From Pseudomonadota bacterium (GTDB lineage Bacteria; Pseudomonadota; Gammaproteobacteria; Pseudomonadales; Oceanobacteraceae): 6,672 nucleotides of DNA. The stretch lies in NCBI GenBank assembly GCA_023399105.1, contig JAEWQT010000150.1, positions 1 through 6,672 on the forward strand, written 5' to 3'. The notes under the pieces are model-generated. The model did not search any database. It was not told where the DNA came from and worked only from the letters and a program-made list of their open reading frames with translations. Position numbers and translations under genes: made by a program. This document shows positions 1-6,532 of the stretch, piece by piece; position 1 is the stretch's first letter; every line of letters starts with the position of its first letter.

Positions 1-2
1 CA

Positions 3-2696
3 CTGCCCCCCGGCGCCACTACGCCGGTAGTAATGGACGATTTCGGGGATGTGTATGGTGTGCTGCTGGCTATTACCGGCGCGGATTATTCTTACGAAGA
101 ATTAAGCGATTATACCGATTACCTGAAGCGCGAATTATCCACCCTAAATGGTGTGGCCAAAGTAGAAATTACCGGGGTACAAAAAGAGCAGGTATTTATT
201 GATATTTCCCGCGAGCGCATGACCAACCTCGGCATTCCGCTGACCCGGTTAGTACAACTGCTGCAAACCCAGAATACCGTGCAGAATGCCGGCCATATCC
301 GCATTGGCGACGACTATATCCGCATTCACCCGACCGGCGAATTCCGCAGCGTACAGGAGCTGGGCGATCTGCGCGTCAGCCCCAGCGGTTCCGATAAACT
401 TATCTATCTGCGTGATCTGGCCCACATCAGCGAAGGCATTGCCGAAGTTCCTTCCCACCTTACCCACTTCCGCGGCACCCCCTCTTTACGGCTGGGCATT
501 GCCTTTAATAAAGGCGTCAATGTGGTGTCCGTGGGTGAACAGGTGCGCGCCCAGCTGGTGCTGCTGGATGCCAACCGGCCGCTGGGCATTGAACTGCACA
601 CATTGTACGACCAGCCGGCCGAAGTGGATGCTTCCTCCACCGGCTTTGTGCTGAACCTGCTGGCGTCGGTAATTATTGTTATTGCGGTATTGCTGGTCTT
701 TATGGGCCTGCGCGCCGGCGTCATTATTGGCATTATTCTTCTGCTGACGGTGTTCGGTACCTTTATTGCCATGCGCATGCTGGGCATTGAATTGCAGCGC
801 ATTTCCCTGGGCGCCCTGATTATTGCGCTGGGGATGCTGGTGGATAACGCCCTGGTCATTACCGAAGGCATTATGGTCGGTCTGCAACGCGGCTTATCAC
901 GCACGCGCGCCGCCTACGAAATTGTGAAACAAACCCAGTGGCCATTATTGGGCGCGACGGTTATTGCCATTACGGCGTTTGCCCCGATTGGGCTGTCACC
1001 GGATTCCACCGGTGAATTTGTCGGCTCATTATTCTGGGTATTATTTATTTCGCTGTTTTTAAGCTGGATAACCGCCCTGACCTTAACGCCCTTTTTGTGC
1101 AATTTATTCTTCCGCCGCCAGGAAAACACGGGCGAATCCAGTGACCCTTACCACGGTTTACTCTACGAGCTGTACCGCACCACCTTAACGGTTATGTTGC
1201 GCTACCGCCTGACCACCATGGCATTGATGGGCGTTATGCTGCTGGTCGCCATTGTTGCCTTTGGTTTTGTGAAACAAAGTTTCTTTCCGCCTTCCAATAC
1301 GCCGATGTTTCTGGTCGATATCTGGCTGCCGGAAGGCACCGATATCCGCGCTACCCAACAACGGGCATTAACGCTGGAACAATGGTTTCAGGATCAGGAA
1401 GCCGTCGAATTTACCTCGTCCACCGTTGGTCAGGGTGAGCAGCGCTTTATGCTTACCTATGCGCCGGAACGCCAGTACCGGGCCTACGCCCAGGTGATGA
1501 TCCGCACCCACCAGCGCGATGATATTCCGGCCCTGATTGATGCCGGCCGCGCCTGGGTGCAGGAAGCCATGCCCGATGCCTTTGTGAAATTCAAACGGCT
1601 GCAGATCGGCCCCGGTGGTAACGCCAAAATTGAAGCGCGTTTTTCCGGCCCCGATCAGGAACAATTACGCCTGCTGGCCGAACAGGCGAAAACCATTTTC
1701 CGTGCCGACCCGGATGCCGACAATATCCGCCATGACTGGCGCGAGCGGGAAAAAGTTATCCGCCCGGTGTTTAACGAAGACAACGCACGCCGCGCCGGCG
1801 TCAGCAAACAGGACCTGGATGATTTACTGCAGCTGAGTTTTTCCGGCAAAAGCGTTGGCCTGTACCGCGAAGGCACCACCTTAAAACCCATTGTTATGCG
1901 GCCCCCGGCTTACGAGCGGCTGGATATCGACGGCCTGCAGGATCTGCAGATCTGGAGCCCGGTATTCAACCGCTACATTCCCATTGGTCAGGTGGTCGAA
2001 CGTTTTGATGTGGTGTTTGAAGACCCCATCATTGCCCGCCGCGACCGCAAACGTACCATCCGCGTGTTCGCCGACCCGGATCTGAATTCCGGTTTAACCG
2101 CCGATGCCCTGTTCAAACGGTTGCGACCACAACTGGAGGCCATTCCGTTACCGCCAGGGTACGAACTGAGCTGGGGCGGCGAATACGAATCGTCCAGCGA
2201 GGCACAGCAAAGCCTGTTTGCATCGCTGCCGCTGGGGTATTTGCTGATGTTTATTATTACCGTGCTGCTGTTTAACGAATTGCGCAGCTCGCTGGTGATC
2301 TGGGCCTGTGTGCCGCTAGCCATTATCGGCGTGAGTTTCGGCATGCTGTTGCTGGGGGCCGAATTTGGCTTTATGGCACTGCTGGGCTTCCTGAGCTTAT
2401 CGGGCATGATTCTGAAAAACGGCATCGTGCTGATTGATCAGATCCGGCTGGAATTAAGCGATGGCCGCGATCCTTATAATGCGGTGTTTCATGCCTCGGT
2501 CAGCCGCTTACGGCCGGTGGCCATGGCCGCCGTGACCACCATTCTCGGCATGCTGCCGCTGCTGTTTGATCCGTTCTTCAGCGCCATGGCGGTGGTGATC
2601 AGCGCCGGTCTGGGCTTTGCCACCATCCTCACTCTGGGGGTAGTGCCAGTGCTCTACGCCATCAGTCACGGCATTAAAGCACCGCAACCTCATTAA
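3..2696 (+). CDS. RND-family multidrug efflux permease (HAE-1 type), 5' end missing
   Basis: This is the inner-membrane proton-driven pump subunit of a tripartite RND efflux system, which normally works with a periplasmic adaptor and an outer-membrane channel. The frame is open to the left edge, and codons 3-32 read LPPGATTPVV, a typical RND porter-domain sequence. The ATG at 33 is therefore internal and the true start lies upstream. About 897 residues are visible; family members are usually about 1,015-1,050, so TM1 and part of the first porter subdomain are missing. Numbering from the ATG at 33: porter segment about 1-200; TM2-TM6 about 204-360, including GMLVDNALV at 267-275; TM7 about 392-412; second periplasmic porter/docking segment about 415-725; TM8-TM12 about 728-877. 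Lys795 in GMILKNG (TM10) and RLRP at 825-828 (TM11) match AcrB Lys940 and the Arg971 region. The second Asp of the usual TM4 Asp-Asp pair is Asn272. Substrate cannot be inferred, and neither adaptor nor channel gene is in the window. Confidence 0.95.
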   Translation: MPPGATTPVVMDDFGDVYGVLLAITGADYSYEELSDYTDYLKRELSTLNGVAKVEITGVQKEQVFIDISRERMTNLGIPLTRLVQLLQTQNTVQNAGHIRIGDDYIRIHPTGEFRSVQELGDLRVSPSGSDKLIYLRDLAHISEGIAEVPSHLTHFRGTPSLRLGIAFNKGVNVVSVGEQVRAQLVLLDANRPLGIELHTLYDQPAEVDASSTGFVLNLLASVIIVIAVLLVFMGLRAGVIIGIILLLTVFGTFIAMRMLGIELQRISLGALIIALGMLVDNALVITEGIMVGLQRGLSRTRAAYEIVKQTQWPLLGATVIAITAFAPIGLSPDSTGEFVGSLFWVLFISLFLSWITALTLTPFLCNLFFRRQENTGESSDPYHGLLYELYRTTLTVMLRYRLTTMALMGVMLLVAIVAFGFVKQSFFPPSNTPMFLVDIWLPEGTDIRATQQRALTLEQWFQDQEAVEFTSSTVGQGEQRFMLTYAPERQYRAYAQVMIRTHQRDDIPALIDAGRAWVQEAMPDAFVKFKRLQIGPGGNAKIEARFSGPDQEQLRLLAEQAKTIFRADPDADNIRHDWREREKVIRPVFNEDNARRAGVSKQDLDDLLQLSFSGKSVGLYREGTTLKPIVMRPPAYERLDIDGLQDLQIWSPVFNRYIPIGQVVERFDVVFEDPIIARRDRKRTIRVFADPDLNSGLTADALFKRLRPQLEAIPLPPGYELSWGGEYESSSEAQQSLFASLPLGYLLMFIITVLLFNELRSSLVIWACVPLAIIGVSFGMLLLGAEFGFMALLGFLSLSGMILKNGIVLIDQIRLELSDGRDPYNAVFHASVSRLRPVAMAAVTTILGMLPLLFDPFFSAMAVVISAGLGFATILTLGVVPVLYAISHGIKAPQPH

Positions 2697-2741
2697 CCCA
2701 GCAGAGCATCAAAAGACAGCGGGGGGAAACCGCCGGAAAAC

Positions 2742-2779
2742 TGCCCAATAACAGCGCCGCCGGGCGTTGTTATTGGGCA
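2742..2779 (-). terminator. Hairpin terminator between the convergent RND and rlmL genes
   Basis: TGCCCAATAACA at 2742-2753 pairs with TGTTATTGGGCA at 2768-2779. The stem continues inward through G2754-C2758 with G2763-T2767 (one G-U pair), giving 17 bp closed by a GCCG tetraloop at 2759-2762. Read on the minus strand, the stem is followed by GTTTTCC, a short U-tract, so it best serves rlmL, whose stop lies 8 bases away. On the plus strand it is followed by AAAAATAT, so for the pump gene it can act only as a U-less or Rho-assisted terminator or as a 3'-end stabiliser. Confidence 0.8.
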
Positions 2780-2787
2780 AAAATATC

Positions 2788-4941
2788 TCATCCGGCCTGG
2801 GTAATGTGGAAACAATGGTGAATATTGGTGCGTCGCGCGTAATCAAACGGCACCGATTTGGCGCTTACATCCTCAATGGTGAACCGATTGAGTGCATCCC
2901 GATCGAGTTCAAATTTGCGCAGATTGTTGGAAAAAATCAGCAGCCCGCCCGGATTCAGACAACGCATCGCCTGTTCAATCAGCTGCACATGGTCACGCTG
3001 AATATCCAGTACCCCTTCCATGCGTTTGGAGTTGGAGAAGGTCGGCGGGTCCATAAAAATCAGGTCGTAGCGGTCACGACAATCGCGCAGCCACTGCAGA
3101 CAATCGGCCTGAATAAATTCATGATCATCCGGGTTCAGCGTATTCAGGCTGAAATTATCCCGGCCCCAGTTCAGGTAAGTGCGCGACATATCCACGCTGG
3201 TGCAATGAGCACCGGCGACCGCAGCATGCACACTGGCGCTGGCGGTATAACAGAATAAATTCAGAAAGCGTTTGCCCCTGGCCAGGCTGGCGATTTCCAG
3301 CCGCGTCGGCCGGTGATCGAGAAACAGGCCGGTATCCAGATAATCTTTCAGGTTTACCAGCAACTGTACCTGGCCTTCACGCACCGGCATAAAGACTTTT
3401 TCCGTGCTTTGCTTTTCATACTGACGCTTACCGGTCTGGCGCTCACGGCGTTTCAGTACAATTTTCTGAGCCGGAATACCGGTGACTTCCGGCAAGACCG
3501 CCAGCACATCCAGCAACCGGCGTTCGGCCTTGGCTTCATCGATGGATTTGGGTGGTACATATTCCTGCACGTGCAGCCAGTCTTCGTACTGGTCAATGGC
3601 GACCGCATATTCCGGCAGGTCGGCATCGTACAGGCGGTAGCAATGCACGTTTTCCCGCGCCGCCCATTTGCGCAGTTGTTTCAGGTTTTTACCCAGCCGG
3701 TTGGCAAAGGCTTCCACCGGCCCGCGAATCAGCGACGCCTGCGGCTGCGCCGAACGCTCATCGGCAGCACCGAACACCAGCAGTTTGGTGGCGATGGGGC
3801 CGTTCATAAAATTGTACTGTTTCAGCATGGGGCGACGGATGCTGCGCGCCAGATCGACGTTGCCGGTAAACACCGCCAGCTGCCAGTCCGGCAGTTTCAT
3901 GGTGGCATCGTGAAAATGCTGGTACAGCGGCGCCAGTTGCGGCAGTTCGCTTAAACGCTCGCCGTACGGCGGGTTACAGACCACTAAGCCACCCTGCTCG
4001 GCCACTTCACTGCTGACCCGCAGCTGGGCAATATCCCGGCGTTCAAAATGAATACGACCAGCCAGCGCTGAACGCGCCAGGTTGTTGGTGGCGGCATTCA
4101 GCTGCTCGGGATCAATATCAAAACCGTACAGACGGCTGCGCAGATTATTCAGACCAGTGGCGCGACGCTCGCGGGCGGCATCCACTTCCGCCAGCCAGCG
4201 CGGACGCTGATGCCCAAGCCAGCTGTCAAAGCCCCACTGCTGACGGTTCAGGCCCGGTGCGATATCGGCCGCCATCATGCCGGCTTCCATTAATAAGGTA
4301 CCGGAACCGCACATCGGGTCGATCAGATGCTTACCTTCTGCCGCCAGCGCCGGCCAGCCAGCACGGATCAGAATGGCGGCGGCCAGGTTTTCTTTCAGCG
4401 GCGCTTTGCCCGGCTGCAGGCGGTAACCCCGGCGGTGCAGGCTGTCACCGCTGAAGTTGTAATACAGATGCAGCTTGCCTTTGCGCAGCTGTGCTTCAAT
4501 CCGCACATCGCCATTTTTATCCACCGACGGGCGACCGCCGGTTTCCTCTCGGAACACATCGACAATGGCGTCTTTAACCTTTTGCGCACCGAACTGGGTG
4601 TTGTTCAGATAGTCGGTACGGCCATGAAAATCGATGCGAAAGGTCGATTTCAGTGCAAACACCGCCGGCCAATCGACCGAACGGGCCGCTTCATACAGGG
4701 CGTCGATATTGTCTACCTGACTTTCATGCAGCGGCAGCAGCAAGCGGCTGGCCAACCGGCTCCACAAACAAAAGCGGTAAGCCAGGGTTAAGTCACCGCG
4801 CCAGATCACCCCGAGATGAGTTTCGCGTTCAACTTCGCCACCTAAGTGTCTGATTTCATCAGCCAGCAATGGCTCGATGCCTTTCGGGCAGGCAGCCAGC
4901 CAGGTGAATTGTGCGGCGGCAGAGTGATTTTGCATGGTCAT
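2788..4941 (-). CDS. rlmL: Bifunctional 23S rRNA methyltransferase RlmKL (m2G2445 and m7G2069)
   Basis: A cytoplasmic SAM-dependent enzyme that modifies two guanines in the peptidyl-transferase half of 23S rRNA: the N-terminal RlmL module makes m2G2445 and the C-terminal RlmK module makes m7G2069 (E. coli numbering and function). At 717 residues it is close to the 702 of E. coli RlmKL as I recall it. Visible parts: THUMP-like RNA-binding region about 50-165; first Rossmann methyltransferase with SAM motif DPMCGSGT at 208-215 and catalytic NPPYGERL at 323-330; linker with CYRLYDADLPEY at 434-445; second methyltransferase with FLNLFCYTASAS at 559-570 and DPPTFSNSKRM at 631-641. Both catalytic motifs are intact. 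The start is uncertain by two codons. ATG 4941 has AGG four bases upstream and ATG 4935 has it ten bases upstream; neither spacing is ideal. The N-terminus runs about ten residues longer than in E. coli. It is divergent from rmf and convergent with the pump gene. Confidence 0.97.
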   Translation of the reverse strand: MTMQNHSAAAQFTWLAACPKGIEPLLADEIRHLGGEVERETHLGVIWRGDLTLAYRFCLWSRLASRLLLPLHESQVDNIDALYEAARSVDWPAVFALKSTFRIDFHGRTDYLNNTQFGAQKVKDAIVDVFREETGGRPSVDKNGDVRIEAQLRKGKLHLYYNFSGDSLHRRGYRLQPGKAPLKENLAAAILIRAGWPALAAEGKHLIDPMCGSGTLLMEAGMMAADIAPGLNRQQWGFDSWLGHQRPRWLAEVDAARERRATGLNNLRSRLYGFDIDPEQLNAATNNLARSALAGRIHFERRDIAQLRVSSEVAEQGGLVVCNPPYGERLSELPQLAPLYQHFHDATMKLPDWQLAVFTGNVDLARSIRRPMLKQYNFMNGPIATKLLVFGAADERSAQPQASLIRGPVEAFANRLGKNLKQLRKWAARENVHCYRLYDADLPEYAVAIDQYEDWLHVQEYVPPKSIDEAKAERRLLDVLAVLPEVTGIPAQKIVLKRRERQTGKRQYEKQSTEKVFMPVREGQVQLLVNLKDYLDTGLFLDHRPTRLEIASLARGKRFLNLFCYTASASVHAAVAGAHCTSVDMSRTYLNWGRDNFSLNTLNPDDHEFIQADCLQWLRDCRDRYDLIFMDPPTFSNSKRMEGVLDIQRDHVQLIEQAMRCLNPGGLLIFSNNLRKFELDRDALNRFTIEDVSAKSVPFDYARRTNIHHCFHITQAG

Positions 4942-5004
4942 AGAACCTGTTTCGTCAAATAGCGGTTGGCAGTAAAAAAACTGTCACTTAGAAGTAATTA
5001 ATCG

Positions 5005-5034
5005 TTAACACAGGGCGCACCCCTTTGATACAAC
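5005..5034 (+). promoter_or_regulatory. Candidate sigma-70-type promoter for rmf
   Basis: TTAACA at 5005-5010 matches five of six bases of the -35 consensus. TACAAC at 5029-5034 matches four of six of the -10 box at 18-base spacing; GATACA at 5027-5032, with 16-base spacing, is an alternative. Either would give a leader of roughly 60 bases. The -10 is weak and lacks the conserved final T. That is compatible with a promoter needing help, for example ppGpp/DksA or a stationary-phase sigma factor as known for E. coli rmf, but the sequence alone does not show this. Confidence 0.35.
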
Positions 5035-5043
5035 ACCAGTGCG

Positions 5044-5073
5044 GCCGGAAATTCTGATCCTGATCTGGCCGGC
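5044..5073 (+). repeat. Inverted repeat with internal tandem CTGATC in the rmf leader
   Basis: GCCGG at 5044-5048 can pair with CCGGC at 5069-5073 around a 20-base loop. The loop contains two back-to-back copies of CTGATC, at 5054-5059 and 5060-5065. The element sits 17 bases before the Shine-Dalgarno GAGGA at 5090-5094 and does not cover it. The 5-bp stem is short for so long a loop, so it may be incidental. Confidence 0.4.
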
Positions 5074-5102
5074 AAGCTAATTACCAAGCGAGGAAGCTTT
5101 CT

Positions 5103-5300
5103 ATGAAAAAACAGAAACGCGACATGCAGGAAAGAGCTTTTGCACGAGGGTACCGCGCGGGCGTTGAGCGCCGTTCAAAAGATCTTGCCCCCCCCGTTGG
5201 ACCGGTTCGCGACGCCTGGTTAGCCGGCTGGCGTGAAGGTCGTGCCGACCACTGGGATGGTTACACCGGCGTTTCTGGCGTTCACAAAATCGCTGTCTGA
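5103..5300 (+). CDS. rmf: Ribosome modulation factor (hibernation factor)
   Basis: A small basic cytoplasmic protein that binds the 30S subunit in stationary phase or starvation, helps pair 70S ribosomes into inactive 100S dimers, and so preserves them. The 65 residues begin MKKQKRDMQERAFARGYRAGV and contain SKDLAP and WLAGWREGRADHWDG. These match the family pattern of a KRD N-terminus, an RGYxAG helix and a WLxGWREG second helix. E. coli RMF is 55 residues; the extra tail here (GYTGVSGVHKIAV) resembles the longer pseudomonad form as I recall it. The ATG at 5103 has a clear Shine-Dalgarno, GAGGA at 5090-5094, eight bases upstream. A C8 run at 5188-5195 encodes Ala29-Pro30-Pro31, and the conserved second helix continues in frame after it, so the gene is intact. 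It is followed at once by a strong terminator, so it is transcribed alone, divergently from rlmL. Confidence 0.95.
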   Translation: MKKQKRDMQERAFARGYRAGVERRSKDLAPPVGPVRDAWLAGWREGRADHWDGYTGVSGVHKIAV

Positions 5301-5325
5301 TGCAGGCCGACGCCTGTTAACCCCT

Positions 5326-5344
5326 GCTTCCCGCCCCGGGAAGC
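5326..5344 (+). other. First of two stacked hairpins in the rmf 3' region
   Basis: GCTTCCCG at 5326-5333 pairs perfectly with CGGGAAGC at 5337-5344 around a CCC loop. No U-tract follows, so it is not itself a terminator. It sits two bases before the terminator hairpin and could protect the rmf transcript from 3' exonucleases. That role is inferred. Confidence 0.65.
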
Positions 5345-5346
5345 CC

Positions 5347-5374
5347 AGGCCCTGCAACTGCAGGGCCTTTTTTT
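5347..5374 (+). terminator. Rho-independent terminator of rmf
   Basis: AGGCCCTGC at 5347-5355 pairs with GCAGGGCCT at 5360-5368 around an AACT loop, followed by seven T residues at 5368-5374. This is a textbook intrinsic terminator on the plus strand, 46 bases after the rmf stop. Read on the minus strand the same hairpin is followed by GGGCTTCCC with no U-tract, so it is not a convincing terminator for pyrD. Confidence 0.93.
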
Positions 5375-5391
5375 GCCTGGCGCTCTGGCGT

Positions 5392-6429
5392 TCAGTGATT
5401 GACCGATGCTTCCAGTGCGGCAATGGCATCCACGGCTTCAGCGATCAGTTCCGGACCCCGGTAAATAAAACCGGAATAAATCTGTACCAGCTGGGCACCG
5501 GCGCGGATTTTATCGGCCGCCCCCTCACCATCGACAATGCCGCCCACGCCAATCACCGGCAGTTTACCGTCCAGTGCTTTGCACAGTGCGCTGATGGTTT
5601 CGGTGGCCAGATCTTCCAGCGGCGCCCCGCTCAAGCCACCGGTTTCGTTACCGAAACGCAAGCCTTCCACACCATCACGGGATAAGGTGGTGTTGGTGGC
5701 AATCACGCCATCGATACCGCTGTTGATCAGGGTTTCGGCCACCAGACTGACTTCTTCTTCGGTCATATCCGGAGCGATTTTCACAAACACCGGCTTGTAG
5801 CCAAATTGCTCGGCCAGCTCCAGCTGGCGGGCTTTGATCGGCGCCAGCAGCTGCTGCAGCGACTCACCGAATTGCAGCGTGCGCAGGCCGGGGGTATTGG
5901 GCGAGGAAATATTCACCGTAATGTAGGTGGCGTGTTCATACACTTTATTCAGGCAGATCAGGTAATCGCTGGTAGCATCTTCCACCGCGGTATCAAAATT
6001 TTTGCCGATGTTGATACCCAGCACGCCACGGTAACGGGCGGCTTTAACGCGCTCGACCAGATGATCCACACCTTTGTTGTTGAAGCCCATGCGGTTAATA
6101 ATGGCCTGACGCTCAGGAATGCGGAACAGACGCGGCTTGGGATTACCCGGCTGCGGCCGCGGCGTAACCGTGCCGATTTCAATAAAACCAAAGCCCAGGC
6201 GGGCGAAGGCGTCGATGAAATCGCCGTTTTTATCCAGCCCCGCCGCCAGTCCGACCGGGTTGGGAAAGGTAATGCCCGCCACGGTTACCGGCAGTGCCGG
6301 TACCGGCGTCACCAGATGTTTCAGCAAGCCCAGCCGTTCGCTGGCACCCAGCATATCCAGCCCCAGTTCATGGGACGTTTCACCGTTCAGACGGAATAAC
6401 AGGGCGCGGCTCAGGCTGTACCAATCCAT
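5392..6429 (-). CDS. pyrD: Dihydroorotate dehydrogenase (quinone), class 2
   Basis: An FMN enzyme at the inner face of the cytoplasmic membrane. It oxidises dihydroorotate to orotate and passes electrons to quinone, the fourth step of UMP synthesis. From the ATG at 6429 it has 345 residues (E. coli 336). An N-terminal segment resembling the membrane-association helices of class 2 enzymes ([11 protein letters not shown]) precedes the barrel. Motifs in order: AAGLDKNGD 62-70, [13 protein letters not shown] 84-96, NRMGFNNKG 112-120, [10 protein letters not shown] 138-147, [11 protein letters not shown] 173-183 with the class 2 catalytic base Ser176 (E. coli Ser175), KIAPDM 217-222, ATNTT 244-248, GGLSGAPL 264-271, GVGGI 294-298, [10 protein letters not shown] 317-326. 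The start at 6429 is chosen over the in-frame ATG at 6462: it has GAGGT five bases upstream (6435-6439) and matches the family N-terminus. The 6462 ATG lacks a Shine-Dalgarno and overlaps the TATAAT box. It converges with rmf; no U-tailed terminator follows it. Confidence 0.96.
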   Translation of the reverse strand: MDWYSLSRALLFRLNGETSHELGLDMLGASERLGLLKHLVTPVPALPVTVAGITFPNPVGLAAGLDKNGDFIDAFARLGFGFIEIGTVTPRPQPGNPKPRLFRIPERQAIINRMGFNNKGVDHLVERVKAARYRGVLGINIGKNFDTAVEDATSDYLICLNKVYEHATYITVNISSPNTPGLRTLQFGESLQQLLAPIKARQLELAEQFGYKPVFVKIAPDMTEEEVSLVAETLINSGIDGVIATNTTLSRDGVEGLRFGNETGGLSGAPLEDLATETISALCKALDGKLPVIGVGGIVDGEGAADKIRAGAQLVQIYSGFIYRGPELIAEAVDAIAALEASVNH

Positions 6430-6460
6430 ATCGGACCTCAGTGGAAAAATAAACGCCGGC

Positions 6461-6466
6461 ATTATA
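6461..6466 (-). promoter_or_regulatory. pyrD: pyrD promoter, -10 box
   Basis: The minus strand reads TATAAT here, a perfect -10 hexamer, 31 bases before the pyrD start codon. Transcription would begin about six to eight bases on, near 6453-6455, leaving a leader of about 25 bases that carries the GAGGT Shine-Dalgarno. No good -35 is visible at 16-18 bases: the best alignment is TTAGTG, with two matches. An activator or upstream contacts may compensate. Confidence 0.65.
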
Positions 6467-6484
6467 TGTCAGCCGGGCCATAAA

Positions 6485-6506
6485 CACTAAGGAGCCACTA
6501 AGGAGC
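6485..6506. repeat. Tandem 11-bp direct repeat upstream of pyrD
   Basis: CACTAAGGAGC occurs twice with no gap, at 6485-6495 and 6496-6506 (GCTCCTTAGTG on the pyrD strand). It overlaps or abuts the expected -35 position of the pyrD promoter. The 11-bp unit is close to one helical turn, so the two copies present the same DNA face, as operators often do. It could equally be a recent slippage duplication. I do not recognise it as a known binding site. Confidence 0.85.
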
Positions 6507-6532
6507 CTCTGAATACCCCTAAGACAGAAGCG

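Larger units (their letters stand above)
4942..5102. promoter_or_regulatory. Divergent rlmL/rmf intergenic control region
   Basis: This 161-base gap must hold the promoters of both rlmL (leftward) and rmf (rightward). It contains an AT-rich core (an A7 run at 4974-4980 and GTAATTAATCGTTAACA ending at 5010), a candidate rmf promoter, and a structured rmf leader. For rlmL I see only weak candidates, such as GTGACA or TTTACT on the minus strand, and cannot choose a promoter. I recognise no operator of a known regulator. Confidence 0.6.

Noticed and set aside
33..35. ATG at 33 as the start of the pump gene
   Set aside because: The frame is open upstream to the window edge and reads LPPGATTPVV, conserved RND sequence, so this Met is internal.
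2767..3258. Plus-strand open frame of 163 codons
   Set aside because: It lies opposite the rlmL C-terminal domain, begins inside the terminator hairpin, and shows no recognisable domain. It is a shadow of rlmL.
3313..3954. Plus-strand open frame of 213 codons
   Set aside because: It is fully antisense to intact, strongly recognisable rlmL sequence and has no family features.
4969..4985. GCAGT-A6-ACTGT inverted repeat as a terminator or operator
   Set aside because: The stem is only about five weak pairs including a G-U and sits in a promoter region; the A-run is more simply AT-rich promoter DNA.
5012..5024. AGGG-CACC-type small inverted repeat (AGGG/CCCT) inside the rmf promoter spacer
   Set aside because: Four base pairs around a five-base loop occur often by chance.
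5806..6399. Plus-strand open frame of 197 codons
   Set aside because: It is antisense to pyrD, whose catalytic motifs fall in the other strand's frame; composition is what is expected of a shadow.
6460..6462. Upstream ATG at 6462 as the pyrD start
   Set aside because: It has no Shine-Dalgarno, overlaps the TATAAT box, and would add eleven residues absent from the family. The ATG at 6429 has GAGGT at good spacing.
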